Assembly: GCA_011525385.1 (NCBI GenBank)
Contig: WTGF01000120.1
Span: 1-47,320 of the forward strand
DNA from: Chloroflexota bacterium
GTDB taxonomy: Bacteria > Chloroflexota > Anaerolineae > Aggregatilineales > Phototrophicaceae
Direction: 5' to 3'
DNA length: 47,320 nt
The notes beneath the pieces were generated by a model, which saw only the letters and a list, made by a program, of their open reading frames with translations, was not told the origin of the DNA and did no database searches. Below are positions 1-8,394 of this stretch, piece after piece (position 1 is the first letter of the stretch; every line of letters starts with the position of its first letter). The translations under genes were made by a program, and so were the position numbers.

Positions 1-31
1 GGGGGGGGGGGGGTACCCCCTAGATCGGAAG
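1..31. other. contig-edge low-complexity: 13 G, then an adapter-like 10-mer
   Basis: The window opens with 13 consecutive G, then TACCCCC, then AGATCGGAAG at 22-31. That 10-mer equals the first ten bases of the common Illumina adapter; the following bases (CC) diverge from the adapter. Poly-G is a typical dark-cycle artefact of two-colour sequencers. I read this as a likely assembly edge artefact rather than biology, but a chance 10-mer match cannot be excluded. Confidence 0.4.
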
Positions 32-147
32 CCAAGGACAGGCCAGGTTGACAGCGGCAGGCTGTCGGCAGGAAACCAGAAAATTCTGCCGCGATTGCGG
101 GCGGGGACGGTCATAGGGTTAGGGTAGCGGAGGCGCTTGGGCAGCGG

Positions 148-170
148 GCGACTATATGGTCGCGCTTTTT
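148..170 (+). terminator. terminator-like hairpin followed by a T run
   Basis: GCGAC (148-152) and GTCGC (159-163) form a 5-bp stem with a 6-nt loop, followed by GC and five T (166-170). It could end a transcript arriving from beyond the window edge. The stem is short, so this is weak; the same GGGCGAC motif recurs at 280 and 324 and suggests a repeat family instead. Confidence 0.25.
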
Positions 171-279
171 GGGATTCAATAGGCAGCCCGGAGTCTCCGA
201 AGTATCGGGCTGACGAGGGAACAGCTTTTCATCAGACGCGATCTCGCCACAAAACCTGAAATTATTATCGGTATTTTTC

Positions 280-354
280 GGGCGACCCAAGGGGTGTCCC
301 TACATTTTTTTTGCGCTCTGGCGGGCGACCTGATAGGTCGCGTAGGACACCCTC
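280..354. repeat. pair of decayed palindromic intergenic repeats
   Basis: Unit 1 (280-300) is GGGCGACCC, a 3-nt loop, then GGGTGTCCC: an imperfect hairpin with two mismatches, followed by TACATTTTTTTT. Unit 2 starts GGGCGACCT at 323 and has a perfect 7-bp stem, GCGACCT (325-331) and AGGTCGC (335-341), then GTAGGACACCC, which is nearly the reverse complement of GGGTGTCCCTAC in unit 1. The two units therefore look like opposite-facing relics of one interspersed palindromic repeat. The rest of 1-437 holds no gene I can support. Confidence 0.4.
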
Positions 355-369
355 CGGGTAAAGAAAAAC

Positions 370-399
370 TTGGCGCGATCGCGCTGCGCTTGTCATAAT
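370..399 (+). promoter_or_regulatory. candidate sigma70-type promoter for the ThDP enzyme
   Basis: TTGGCG (370-375), an 18-nt spacer and CATAAT (394-399) resemble -35 and -10 boxes. Transcription would start near 406, about 30 nt before the ATG at 438. No strong Shine-Dalgarno sequence precedes that ATG. Confidence 0.35.
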
Positions 400-437
400 C
401 GTCAGAACGTGACCGACGTCAAAAAAGAACGCGCCTC

Positions 438-2033
438 ATGACAACCATTGCCGAGTACCTTGCTAAGCAACTGTCGATTGCCGGAATAAGAACGGTTTAT
501 GGTCTGCCGGGCGGTGAAAACGTCGAAATTCTGGAGGCGATTCGGAGGCAGGGCATCGACTTCGCCCTGGTCAGAAACGAGAGTTCAGCTTGTTTCATGG
601 CGGCTGCGTCAGCCCGACTTACGGGCATCCCGGGTGTGGCGATCACCACTTTGGGACCAGGCGCGACCAATGCCTATGCCGGTTTCGCCCACGCTTATCT
701 CGATCGCGCGCCGGTGCTCTTGATCACAGCTGCCAGCGACCCGGGCCTCGCAGGTCGGCATAGTCATCAAGCGCTTGACCTTGAAGCGATATTCCGACCG
801 ATCAGCAAGTTCACTGCGGAAATCACCGGGGACAAGGCCGCAGAGACGATACAAGATGCGCTGTATTCGGTCACAGCCGGTCGGCCGGGACCCGCCCACC
901 TGAGCATTCATAATGACGTAGCTCTGCAAGCTGTTGGCGAAAGCCCGACGCCGCGCGTCGAGCTTCTCTCATCCAGCCCAGCCAAGTACGACCTCAAGCG
1001 CTTCGCCAAATTCTTCGAAGACAAAAACCGCCCCGTCATCGTTGTCGGTTTGGGCCTGGAACCGGAAGGTCCCTATGCGCAGTTGCGCCATCTGGCGGAG
1101 AAGCTAGGCGCGCCGCTGATTGACAGTCCCAAGAGCAAGGGCGCCTTGTCAGCGGATCATCCCCTCTTTGCGGGCACGCTGGGTCTGACGGTCAGCGACC
1201 CGGCTTACCAGATACTGAATGAAGCGGACTGCATCATCGCCGTCGGATTCGATGTCGTCGAATTGGTCAAGCCCTGGGATCAACCGCAGCCTCTGATGTG
1301 GGTCGCCAATTGGGAAAACGAAGATCCGCGCATCGCCTGCGCAATTGAAATCGTAGGACCTGTCGCTGACGCGCTTGAAGCGCTGGCCCGCGTCGATCTG
1401 CACAAGCGCAAGCACTGGGGCGCGGAGCGGGTGAAGACCTTTCGCAGAGAACAAGCCCATTCCGTCATGCCCTCGCCGCAAAGCCAGCGCGTCTTGCCGC
1501 AAGCGTTTCTCGCCGCCCTGCGCGAAGGGACGCCGGATGACGTGATCATCACAAGCGATGTCGGATCACACAAGATATTTGCGGCGCTCTATTGGCAGGC
1601 GCGATCGCCCAACAATTATCTGGTTTCCAACGGCTTGTCGGCGATGGGATACGGCTTGAGCAGCGCCATCGCCGCAGCGAGCGTCAGCCGGCGACAAGTC
1701 GTCTGCATCACCGGCGACGCCGGACTGGCGATGGTACTGGGAGAATTGGGACTTCTTGCGGAGCTAGAACTCCCCGTGATTGTCGCCGTAATGAATGACT
1801 CGGCGCTTGACCTCATTCGTTCGGCTCAAGCGCGCCGCAAACGCCGGGCTTTTGGCACCGAATTCCGCAATCCCGATTTCGGCAAGATCGCCCAGGGATT
1901 CAGCATGGATTATCGGCGAGCCGAAACACAAGACGAATGCGCTGATGCGATCAAATACGGCCTGTCGACCGGGAAACCACTACTGGTTGACGTGATGATC
2001 GATCCAATCGGATATCCGACGACGCCGCGCTAG
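438..2033 (+). CDS. thiamine diphosphate-dependent enzyme, acetolactate synthase / benzoylformate decarboxylase-like
   Basis: A 531-residue cytoplasmic protein with the three-domain ThDP fold. The N-terminal pyrimidine-binding domain (about 1-165) has the catalytic glutamate E48 in RNESSA and the GPGATN loop at 73-78. A central domain spans about 185-315. The C-terminal pyrophosphate-binding domain (about 355-525) has GDAG at 426-429 and ND at 453-454, matching the usual GDG...N metal/ThDP motif with Ala in place of the third Gly. Family members decarboxylate 2-oxo acids and join or release the acyl fragment; the exact substrate is not readable. No regulatory subunit gene (IlvH-like) is next to it, which speaks against a biosynthetic acetolactate synthase and for a catabolic role. 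It is a single-gene unit converging on the DegT gene with a 28-bp gap. The family is sure; the reaction is not. Confidence 0.9.
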   Translation: MTTIAEYLAKQLSIAGIRTVYGLPGGENVEILEAIRRQGIDFALVRNESSACFMAAASARLTGIPGVAITTLGPGATNAYAGFAHAYLDRAPVLLITAASDPGLAGRHSHQALDLEAIFRPISKFTAEITGDKAAETIQDALYSVTAGRPGPAHLSIHNDVALQAVGESPTPRVELLSSSPAKYDLKRFAKFFEDKNRPVIVVGLGLEPEGPYAQLRHLAEKLGAPLIDSPKSKGALSADHPLFAGTLGLTVSDPAYQILNEADCIIAVGFDVVELVKPWDQPQPLMWVANWENEDPRIACAIEIVGPVADALEALARVDLHKRKHWGAERVKTFRREQAHSVMPSPQSQRVLPQAFLAALREGTPDDVIITSDVGSHKIFAALYWQARSPNNYLVSNGLSAMGYGLSSAIAAASVSRRQVVCITGDAGLAMVLGELGLLAELELPVIVAVMNDSALDLIRSAQARRKRRAFGTEFRNPDFGKIAQGFSMDYRRAETQDECADAIKYGLSTGKPLLVDVMIDPIGYPTTPR

Positions 2034-2041
2034 GCGCTGGA

Positions 2042-2053
2042 TCGCCCGGGCGA
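2042..2053. other. 12-bp perfect palindrome between convergent genes
   Basis: TCGCCCGGGCGA lies in the 28-bp gap between two convergent stop codons and is followed by AAATCATCATCATT. It may help end transcription on both strands, but there is no loop and no clear T run. Confidence 0.25.
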
Positions 2054-2061
2054 AATCATCA

Positions 2062-3315
<1,254 letters not shown>

Positions 3316-3349
3316 CGTTCCACCAGTGTATCCGCGATCGTCATATTGA

Positions 3350-4912
3350 TCATGGACCGGCCAGCCTTAGAAACGTTGCGATGGCGACAAATACCACTGG
3401 AATCAAGCCCAGCAACAGCATAGTCCTGATCACAGGACCTTCCTGTCCCGCCAGTCCCACCGTGCTGCAGCCGACGATGATTTTTGCGGGGGCTAGCACA
3501 CTGCCGAGCGATGCGCCGGCGGTTTGCCCGGCAAGCACAATCGGCACGCTCAGCGCCAGCAGGGACGCAGTCTCTTGTTGCAGCGCGCCAAAAACCACAT
3601 TGGAGTTGGTATTGCTCCCGGTCATGAACGCGCCCAGCGTGCCAATAAAGGGCGCGAACAGGGGATAGACTGATGCGCTGAAACTCTCGCTGATGCCGCG
3701 GGCAATCATTTGCGTCATGCCGCTATGCGTCATCAGTGAGGCCATCGCCACCAGCGCCAATATCGATACCGTCGACTTGACCGCCGACCTGCGGACGCTC
3801 GACCAGATTTTGCGCCATGCGCCGTCACTTTCATAATAACCCACTTGTCGGTAGAGGGTGAAGGAGATACAGCCGGCATAAAACAGAATGGCGCCGGCAT
3901 GACCGAAAACGCTGATCGCGCGTCCCGATTCACCCGGCACTCGCCAGCCGAATGAGGTCGACACGGCAGGAAACTCGATCCTGATCAAAAAGGAATCCAC
4001 AAAGGCTTCAAGCGGTTGGATCAAGTTAGTGGAGAAGGCCAGAACCAGTAGAATCCCGTATGCGAACAAAGCCAGCACAATGCTCCGTGAACGGTCGTCG
4101 TCAGCCGGCTTTGATTTGCCTGTTCTGCCAAGATGAAGCGGCGACAATACGTACAGGACGCCAACAAGCGCGCCGGCCAGCGCGCCGGTCGTCGAACCCA
4201 GCGTCCACATGCCATTGGTGGCGATCCACCATTGCGTGGCGCCCATAGCAGCGCCCACGATGAGGAGCATAGGAATTGAACGAAAAAAACCGCCCCAGCC
4301 GGCGCTGACATAGGCGACGAGCGCGCCGCTGAACAGGCAGGCAGCGCCCAGGACTAGAGCGGCATCATGCGCCAAAGCTTCGCCGGGCAGCCCGGTCACG
4401 GCCGTCAAAGCGACAAAGGACGCGCCTAGCGATCCAAATGTGACCGCCCAGCCATGCCCCAGCGAGGCCATGATGACCGATTGCGTCGCCGTGTAGCCCA
4501 AGCCAACCAGCAGAGGAGCGACCACAGCAATTGGCACGCCGAATCCGCCGACGCCCTGTAACAATGACACGAATATCCAACTGATGAGCAGACTCTGTGC
4601 GGCGCGATCAGAAGTGAGTCGCGGCAGGCTTTGTCCGATCAGGGCGACCGTGCCGGCCTCATAGGTGACGTTGTAGAAAAATAGCGCCATCCAGACAATG
4701 TAGAGCACATCGACCGCCAGGAGAATGGACTTGCCGATCGCCACGATGACCAACTGAAAATCGCCGCCAAAGGCCACCAGTGAAAGGACCAGAGCCGACA
4801 GGAATCCGGCCGATCCCGCGCGGCTGCCTCCCCATCCCAGTCCAACCATAAGTACAAGTACGGTCAGCACAGGAAGCAATGCCAAGCACCAGTTGATCAG
4901 CGACAGGTCCAC
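3350..4912 (-). CDS. LctP-family lactate/glycolate-type permease
   Basis: A 520-residue inner-membrane protein with 12 or more hydrophobic segments along its length. The stretch LLQGVGGFGVPIAVVAPLLVGLG (from about residue 120) and the C-terminal FMTGSNTNSNVVFGALQQETA region are characteristic of the L-lactate permease family, which imports lactate, glycolate or related 2-hydroxy acids by proton symport. The length fits the family (about 530-560). The start is GTG, with AAGGA eight bases upstream. It sits between the amidase (24-nt gap) and the aminotransferase (34-nt gap), so the permease probably feeds a hydroxy acid, or carries a product of the amidase/SDR steps. The substrate is inferred from the family only. 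Confidence 0.9.
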   Translation of the reverse strand: MDLSLINWCLALLPVLTVLVLMVGLGWGGSRAGSAGFLSALVLSLVAFGGDFQLVIVAIGKSILLAVDVLYIVWMALFFYNVTYEAGTVALIGQSLPRLTSDRAAQSLLISWIFVSLLQGVGGFGVPIAVVAPLLVGLGYTATQSVIMASLGHGWAVTFGSLGASFVALTAVTGLPGEALAHDAALVLGAACLFSGALVAYVSAGWGGFFRSIPMLLIVGAAMGATQWWIATNGMWTLGSTTGALAGALVGVLYVLSPLHLGRTGKSKPADDDRSRSIVLALFAYGILLVLAFSTNLIQPLEAFVDSFLIRIEFPAVSTSFGWRVPGESGRAISVFGHAGAILFYAGCISFTLYRQVGYYESDGAWRKIWSSVRRSAVKSTVSILALVAMASLMTHSGMTQMIARGISESFSASVYPLFAPFIGTLGAFMTGSNTNSNVVFGALQQETASLLALSVPIVLAGQTAGASLGSVLAPAKIIVGCSTVGLAGQEGPVIRTMLLLGLIPVVFVAIATFLRLAGP

Positions 4913-4936
4913 GGGAGCATTCCTTGTCTGCCGGCT

Positions 4937-6364
4937 TCAGCCGTTGGGAGCGATCGCAACCGCCGGCTGGCGGCGGTAGAAACCTGTCGCCTCTTGGAAG
5001 GCGTAGGCCAGTTGCAGCACTTCGAAATCAGCATGTGGGCGACCGACGATTTGCAGGCCCACAGGCAGCCCGTCGTCCGTAAATCCGCAAGGTACGGATA
5101 TCGCCGGTAATCCAGTGAGGGTGATGTAGGCGCAACTCATCATCCAGTCGATATAGGTATTCATCTTTGTGCCGTTTATTTGTTCAGGATACTCCCATTC
5201 AATGGGAAAGGGCGGCACTTGCGCGGTTGGCAAGAGCAAGAATTCGTAAGTATCCATGAATTCGCGCAGTCGATGATAGAGTTCAGTTCGCTTCGCTTCG
5301 GCGCGGCTGATATCAATAGCGCTCAGTCGCCTGCCACGCGCCACATTCCAGCGAATCGTTTCCTTAAAGCATTCCTCCCCGAACTCGGCAAAGGGCTCGG
5401 CGAAAGACAGCTCGAAGTTCCAGGCGCGCAAGGTCTGGAAAATGTCGTAGGCATCGCTGAAGTCGGGCGCGGCGTTGTCAAGATCGCAGCCAATATCAGC
5501 GAATGTCGGCAATTGTTCTTCTATCGCGCGGGGGACGCCAGGCTCGACCGGCAACTCACCCAAGTCAGGGCTCCAGGCGATCTTCACGCCCTTGAAGTCG
5601 CGTTCCAGCGACTGGTCAAAGAGCGAACCCGGCTGCTGAATGGCGATCGGCGATCGCGGGTCGTAGCCGGCGATCGCGCTCAGCATTAGCGCCACATCCT
5701 GGACCGTGCGCCCCATCGGTCCGGCGACGCCCAAGGTGGACCAGCCACTGACTTTGGGGTAAGTCGGCACCCGCCCGGGCGACGGTCGGAAGCCGACAAC
5801 ATTGCAGAAGCTGGCCGGATTGCGCAAGGATCCTCCCAGGTCGCTGCCGTCGGCGATGGGCATCATGCCCGCGGCCAGGGCCACAGCCGCCCCGCCGCTG
5901 CTGCCGCCACAAGTCTTGGAAAGATCGTAGGGGTTGTGTGTGGCGCCAAATACGGGATTGAAAGTGTGCGAACCGGCGCCGAATTCGGGCACATTGGTTT
6001 TGCCGAGTGTGATACAGCCGGCTTGTTTCAAGCGCGCGATGTGCAAATCATCGATGTCCGGCACCAGATCGGCATAGAGGGGGGAACCCGACGTGGTGCG
6101 TATGCCTTTGGTCTGCGCGAGGTCTTTGTGTGCAATCGGAAGGCCGTGCAAAGGACCTGTTTCTTCGCCGCGGGTTGCACGTTCGTCGGCTTGCCGCGCC
6201 AAATCCAGCGCCATTTCCGGCAAGTAGGTGACGATCGCGTTTAATGCCGGATTGACCGCTTCTATCTGTTTCAGATGCGCCTCCAAGACCTCGACAGCGG
6301 AAATCTCGCCGCGCCGAATCAAATCTGCCAGTTCAACCGCCGTCATCCATACCAATTCGCTCAT
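4937..6364 (-). CDS. amidase (amidase-signature family)
   Basis: A 475-residue cytoplasmic amide hydrolase. The Ser-cisSer-Lys triad is visible: K80 in PIAHKDL, cis-Ser S155 in CGGSSGGAAVAL and nucleophile S179 in GSDLGGSLRNPA. The C-terminal LTGLPAISVPCGFTDDGLPVGLQIVG block is also diagnostic. I place the start at the ATG at 6364 because GAGGAG lies seven bases upstream; an in-frame start 21 nt further up would overlap the end of the SDR gene and lacks support. It follows the SDR by 17 nt. It is not followed by GatC or GatB, so a role in tRNA amidation is unlikely; a catabolic amidase acting on a small amide or urethane is more plausible. The substrate is unknown. Confidence 0.92.
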   Translation of the reverse strand: MSELVWMTAVELADLIRRGEISAVEVLEAHLKQIEAVNPALNAIVTYLPEMALDLARQADERATRGEETGPLHGLPIAHKDLAQTKGIRTTSGSPLYADLVPDIDDLHIARLKQAGCITLGKTNVPEFGAGSHTFNPVFGATHNPYDLSKTCGGSSGGAAVALAAGMMPIADGSDLGGSLRNPASFCNVVGFRPSPGRVPTYPKVSGWSTLGVAGPMGRTVQDVALMLSAIAGYDPRSPIAIQQPGSLFDQSLERDFKGVKIAWSPDLGELPVEPGVPRAIEEQLPTFADIGCDLDNAAPDFSDAYDIFQTLRAWNFELSFAEPFAEFGEECFKETIRWNVARGRRLSAIDISRAEAKRTELYHRLREFMDTYEFLLLPTAQVPPFPIEWEYPEQINGTKMNTYIDWMMSCAYITLTGLPAISVPCGFTDDGLPVGLQIVGRPHADFEVLQLAYAFQEATGFYRRQPAVAIAPNG

Positions 6365-6381
6365 GGCTCCGCTCCTCAATA

Positions 6382-7140
6382 TCATCCACGCCCGACGAAG
6401 GGCATCTGGGTCGCCATAACAGTCAACGAGAGCACATTGGCATTCAGCGGCAAGTTCGCCATATATAGAACCGCGTCAGCCACATGCTGTACGTTGATCG
6501 TCGGTTCGTCGCTGATGCTGCCATCCGCCTGCATGGTTCCCGCTTGCATGTGAGTGGTCATTTCGGTGCTGGCGTTGCCGATGTCGATCTGCCCGCATGC
6601 GATATTGAAGGTGCGGCCTTCCAGCGCAGTGCACTTTGTCAAGCCGGATACAGCGTGCTTGGCAGTGACGTAGGGGGCGGATTGGGGACGCGGCATATGC
6701 GCCGACAAGGAGCCGTTGTTAATGATGCGTCCGCCCTGCGGATCTTGCGCCTTCATCAGCTTGAGCGCTTCTTGCGTGCACCAAAATGTACCGCTGACAT
6801 TGATCTGAATCACTCGTTGCCACTCGTCTTCATTATATTCTTCAATCCCGCTACGTTGGGCATTGACGCCCGCGTTATTGAACAAGATATCCAGCCGGCC
6901 AAATCGTTCCTCGACAGCTGCGAAAAGGCCGCTGACGGCCCGGCGATCGGCGACGTCAGTTGGCGCCACGAGCGCGCGATCCTCGCCGACACCGGCTTCG
7001 CTCAGGGTTTCACGCAATTTGTCCTCGCGGCGCCCGGCGAGTATTACGCTGTAGCCCTCTTCCCACATTGTCTTTGCCGTCGCCCTGCCTACGCCGGATC
7101 CGGCGCCCGTTATCAGCGCTATTCGGGGTCGATTATTCAT
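6382..7140 (-). CDS. short-chain dehydrogenase/reductase (SDR)
   Basis: A 252-residue classical SDR. The Rossmann cofactor loop TGAGSGVG is at 11-18, NNAG at 88-91, and the catalytic S144-Y157-K161 set is in order (YVTAK). The basic residues AGRRED after beta-2 (35-40) favour NADP over NAD. The ATG at 7140 has AAGGA about eight bases upstream and is preferred over a GTG 18 nt earlier. It is the first gene of the four-gene minus operon and is read from the promoter at 7173-7201. The C-terminal part ([22 protein letters not shown]) departs from the usual PG motif. It probably oxidises or reduces a hydroxyl or keto group of the compound handled by the operon. Confidence 0.92.
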   Translation of the reverse strand: MNNRPRIALITGAGSGVGRATAKTMWEEGYSVILAGRREDKLRETLSEAGVGEDRALVAPTDVADRRAVSGLFAAVEERFGRLDILFNNAGVNAQRSGIEEYNEDEWQRVIQINVSGTFWCTQEALKLMKAQDPQGGRIINNGSLSAHMPRPQSAPYVTAKHAVSGLTKCTALEGRTFNIACGQIDIGNASTEMTTHMQAGTMQADGSISDEPTINVQHVADAVLYMANLPLNANVLSLTVMATQMPFVGRG

Positions 7141-7172
7141 CGCACTTTCCTTTCTCACCGGGAATTACGCCA

Positions 7173-7201
7173 AGTGTACGTGGCGCATATTGGCTTGTCA
7201 A
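7173..7201 (-). promoter_or_regulatory. strong sigma70-type promoter of the SDR-amidase-LctP-DegT operon
   Basis: On the minus strand, TTGACA (7201-7196), a 17-nt spacer and TACACT (7178-7173) match the consensus closely. Transcription would begin near 7166, 26 nt before the ATG at 7140. The -35 box lies inside the palindrome at 7195-7211. Confidence 0.6.
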
Positions 7202-7211
7202 TTTATGACAA
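7195..7211. promoter_or_regulatory. candidate operator palindrome in the divergent promoter region
   Basis: TTGTCA and TGACAA are perfect inverted half-sites separated by 5 nt (ATTTA). The palindrome covers the -35 box of the leftward promoter and most of the -35 region of the rightward one, so one regulator (for example of the GntR type) could control both units. No regulator gene is in the window. Confidence 0.45.
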
Positions 7212-7233
7212 TTCCAGCCAGATACGCTAGTAT
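7205..7233 (+). promoter_or_regulatory. candidate promoter for the TIM-barrel isomerase gene
   Basis: ATGACA (7205-7210), a 17-nt spacer and TAGTAT (7228-7233) precede the ATG at 7268 by 35 nt. The -35 box overlaps the right half-site of the palindrome. Confidence 0.4.
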
Positions 7234-7267
7234 CGTGCTGGTAATTTGAGACTGGGACATCCCCTAG

Positions 7268-8044
7268 ATGAAGCTAGCCTGCTGCGCCTGGGCTTTGACC
7301 GGGCCGGAAAACGACGTCCTGCGACAGATTCAAGCTCTGGGTTTCCGATGGATTGACCTGCAACCGGGAGACCTGCGAAAGGAAAAGGATCGCCAGTTGG
7401 CAAGCGAACTGGGGTTGAGGGTTTCCTGCCTGGGCGCTTCTTTCGCAATGCCGGCTGGCGCGTCGCTGGATCATCCAGAGGGCCGGTTGAGATCAAGAGC
7501 AATTGAGCACGTGACTGATGCCATCCGTCATGCGGCCACATTGGGAGCTGACACGGTCTACGTGATACCGGGCGAGGATGACAGCCCGGCCGGGCTTTCC
7601 AGATATGGTGGCAGTTTGGCAGAACTCGCCGAATTCGCCAGTACGGTTCGCATCAAGTTTGCGCTAGAGCATTTTCCCGGCACAGCCTTGCCCACCGCGC
7701 ACGCCACCCTGAAGCACATCAAGAGCCTGGGTCACCCAAACCTGTTCTTGCTTTACGATAGCGGGCATATCCAGATGACCGGAGAAGATCCGTCCAGAGT
7801 GATCCATGATGCCGGGGAACGCCTGGCCTACGTTCACTTTGACGACAACGATGGCGCGGGCGATTTGCACTGGGCGCTATTGGACGGCGTGATGACCGAA
7901 CAGACGTTGAAAGACAGTTTTCGGGCGCTTGAAGACATTGGATATGGCGGCGCCATCAGCCTGGAGTTGAGCTCCGCGCTTCACAATCCCGTAGAGGCGC
8001 TGGCGCGGAGTCGGGATATTCTCTTAAGGACGATGCGCTCCTGA
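7268..8044 (+). CDS. sugar phosphate isomerase/epimerase-like TIM barrel (AP endonuclease 2 family)
   Basis: A 258-residue cytoplasmic xylose-isomerase-like TIM barrel. Putative metal ligands are spaced as in the family: E134 (ALEHFP), D164 (YDSGH) with H167, H190 (YVHFDDND) and E233 (SLELSS). Members epimerise or isomerise ketoses, inosose or hydroxypyruvate; the exact reaction is not readable. It is divergent from the SDR-amidase operon and shares its regulatory region, so it is probably induced by the same signal. It may be a single-gene unit, since a terminator-like hairpin and a new promoter follow. Confidence 0.88.
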   Translation: MKLACCAWALTGPENDVLRQIQALGFRWIDLQPGDLRKEKDRQLASELGLRVSCLGASFAMPAGASLDHPEGRLRSRAIEHVTDAIRHAATLGADTVYVIPGEDDSPAGLSRYGGSLAELAEFASTVRIKFALEHFPGTALPTAHATLKHIKSLGHPNLFLLYDSGHIQMTGEDPSRVIHDAGERLAYVHFDDNDGAGDLHWALLDGVMTEQTLKDSFRALEDIGYGGAISLELSSALHNPVEALARSRDILLRTMRS

Positions 8045-8103
8045 CCCCCCTCAAAACAACCACCCGTACGCTTAAAACTCAATAGAATCGGCTGCGGAAA
8101 AAT

Positions 8104-8132
8104 CTGCAACCTTAAACTTGCAGCGAATTTTT
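8104..8132 (+). terminator. weak intrinsic-terminator-like hairpin
   Basis: CTGCAA (8104-8109) and TTGCAG (8118-8123) form a perfect 6-bp stem with an 8-nt loop, followed after CGAA by five T (8128-8132). It lies 60 nt after the isomerase gene. The stem has only three G-C pairs, so termination would be partial at best. Confidence 0.3.
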
Positions 8133-8163
8133 CATTGCAATGTGCTTAAATCAAATTTATATT
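8133..8163 (+). promoter_or_regulatory. promoter of the sulfatase/PhyH operon with an overlapping palindrome
   Basis: TTGCAA (8135-8140), a 17-nt spacer and TATATT (8158-8163) are a good sigma70-like match. The perfect 10-bp palindrome CATTGCAATG (8133-8142) covers the -35 box and may be an operator. Transcription from here would give a leader of about 225 nt (8170-8394), in which I see no gene and no recognised riboswitch. The 8045-8394 gap otherwise holds the hairpin at 8104. Confidence 0.5.
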
Positions 8164-8394
8164 AGGTGAAAATTTTCGATTGATCAGTTTCAGTTGCACA
8201 GGTCAGGCAAAAAACTTTGCAGTTGAGCGATCAAATGCCCGGAAAATAGTACGACGATCATTAGGATTAGACTGCCGAGATTTCGGCGCATCCTGCGCTG
8301 CCAATTTTCGCATCAGCAACCCAGACGGCGCGCGGGAGAATTCGATTGGCAACAAACAATTATCGTTTAGTTTCCGAAGTGGAAGGAGAATCTT

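Noticed and set aside
438..2033. Biosynthetic acetolactate synthase IlvB
   Set aside because: No IlvH-type regulatory gene or branched-chain biosynthesis gene is nearby, and the sequence fits several ThDP enzyme classes.
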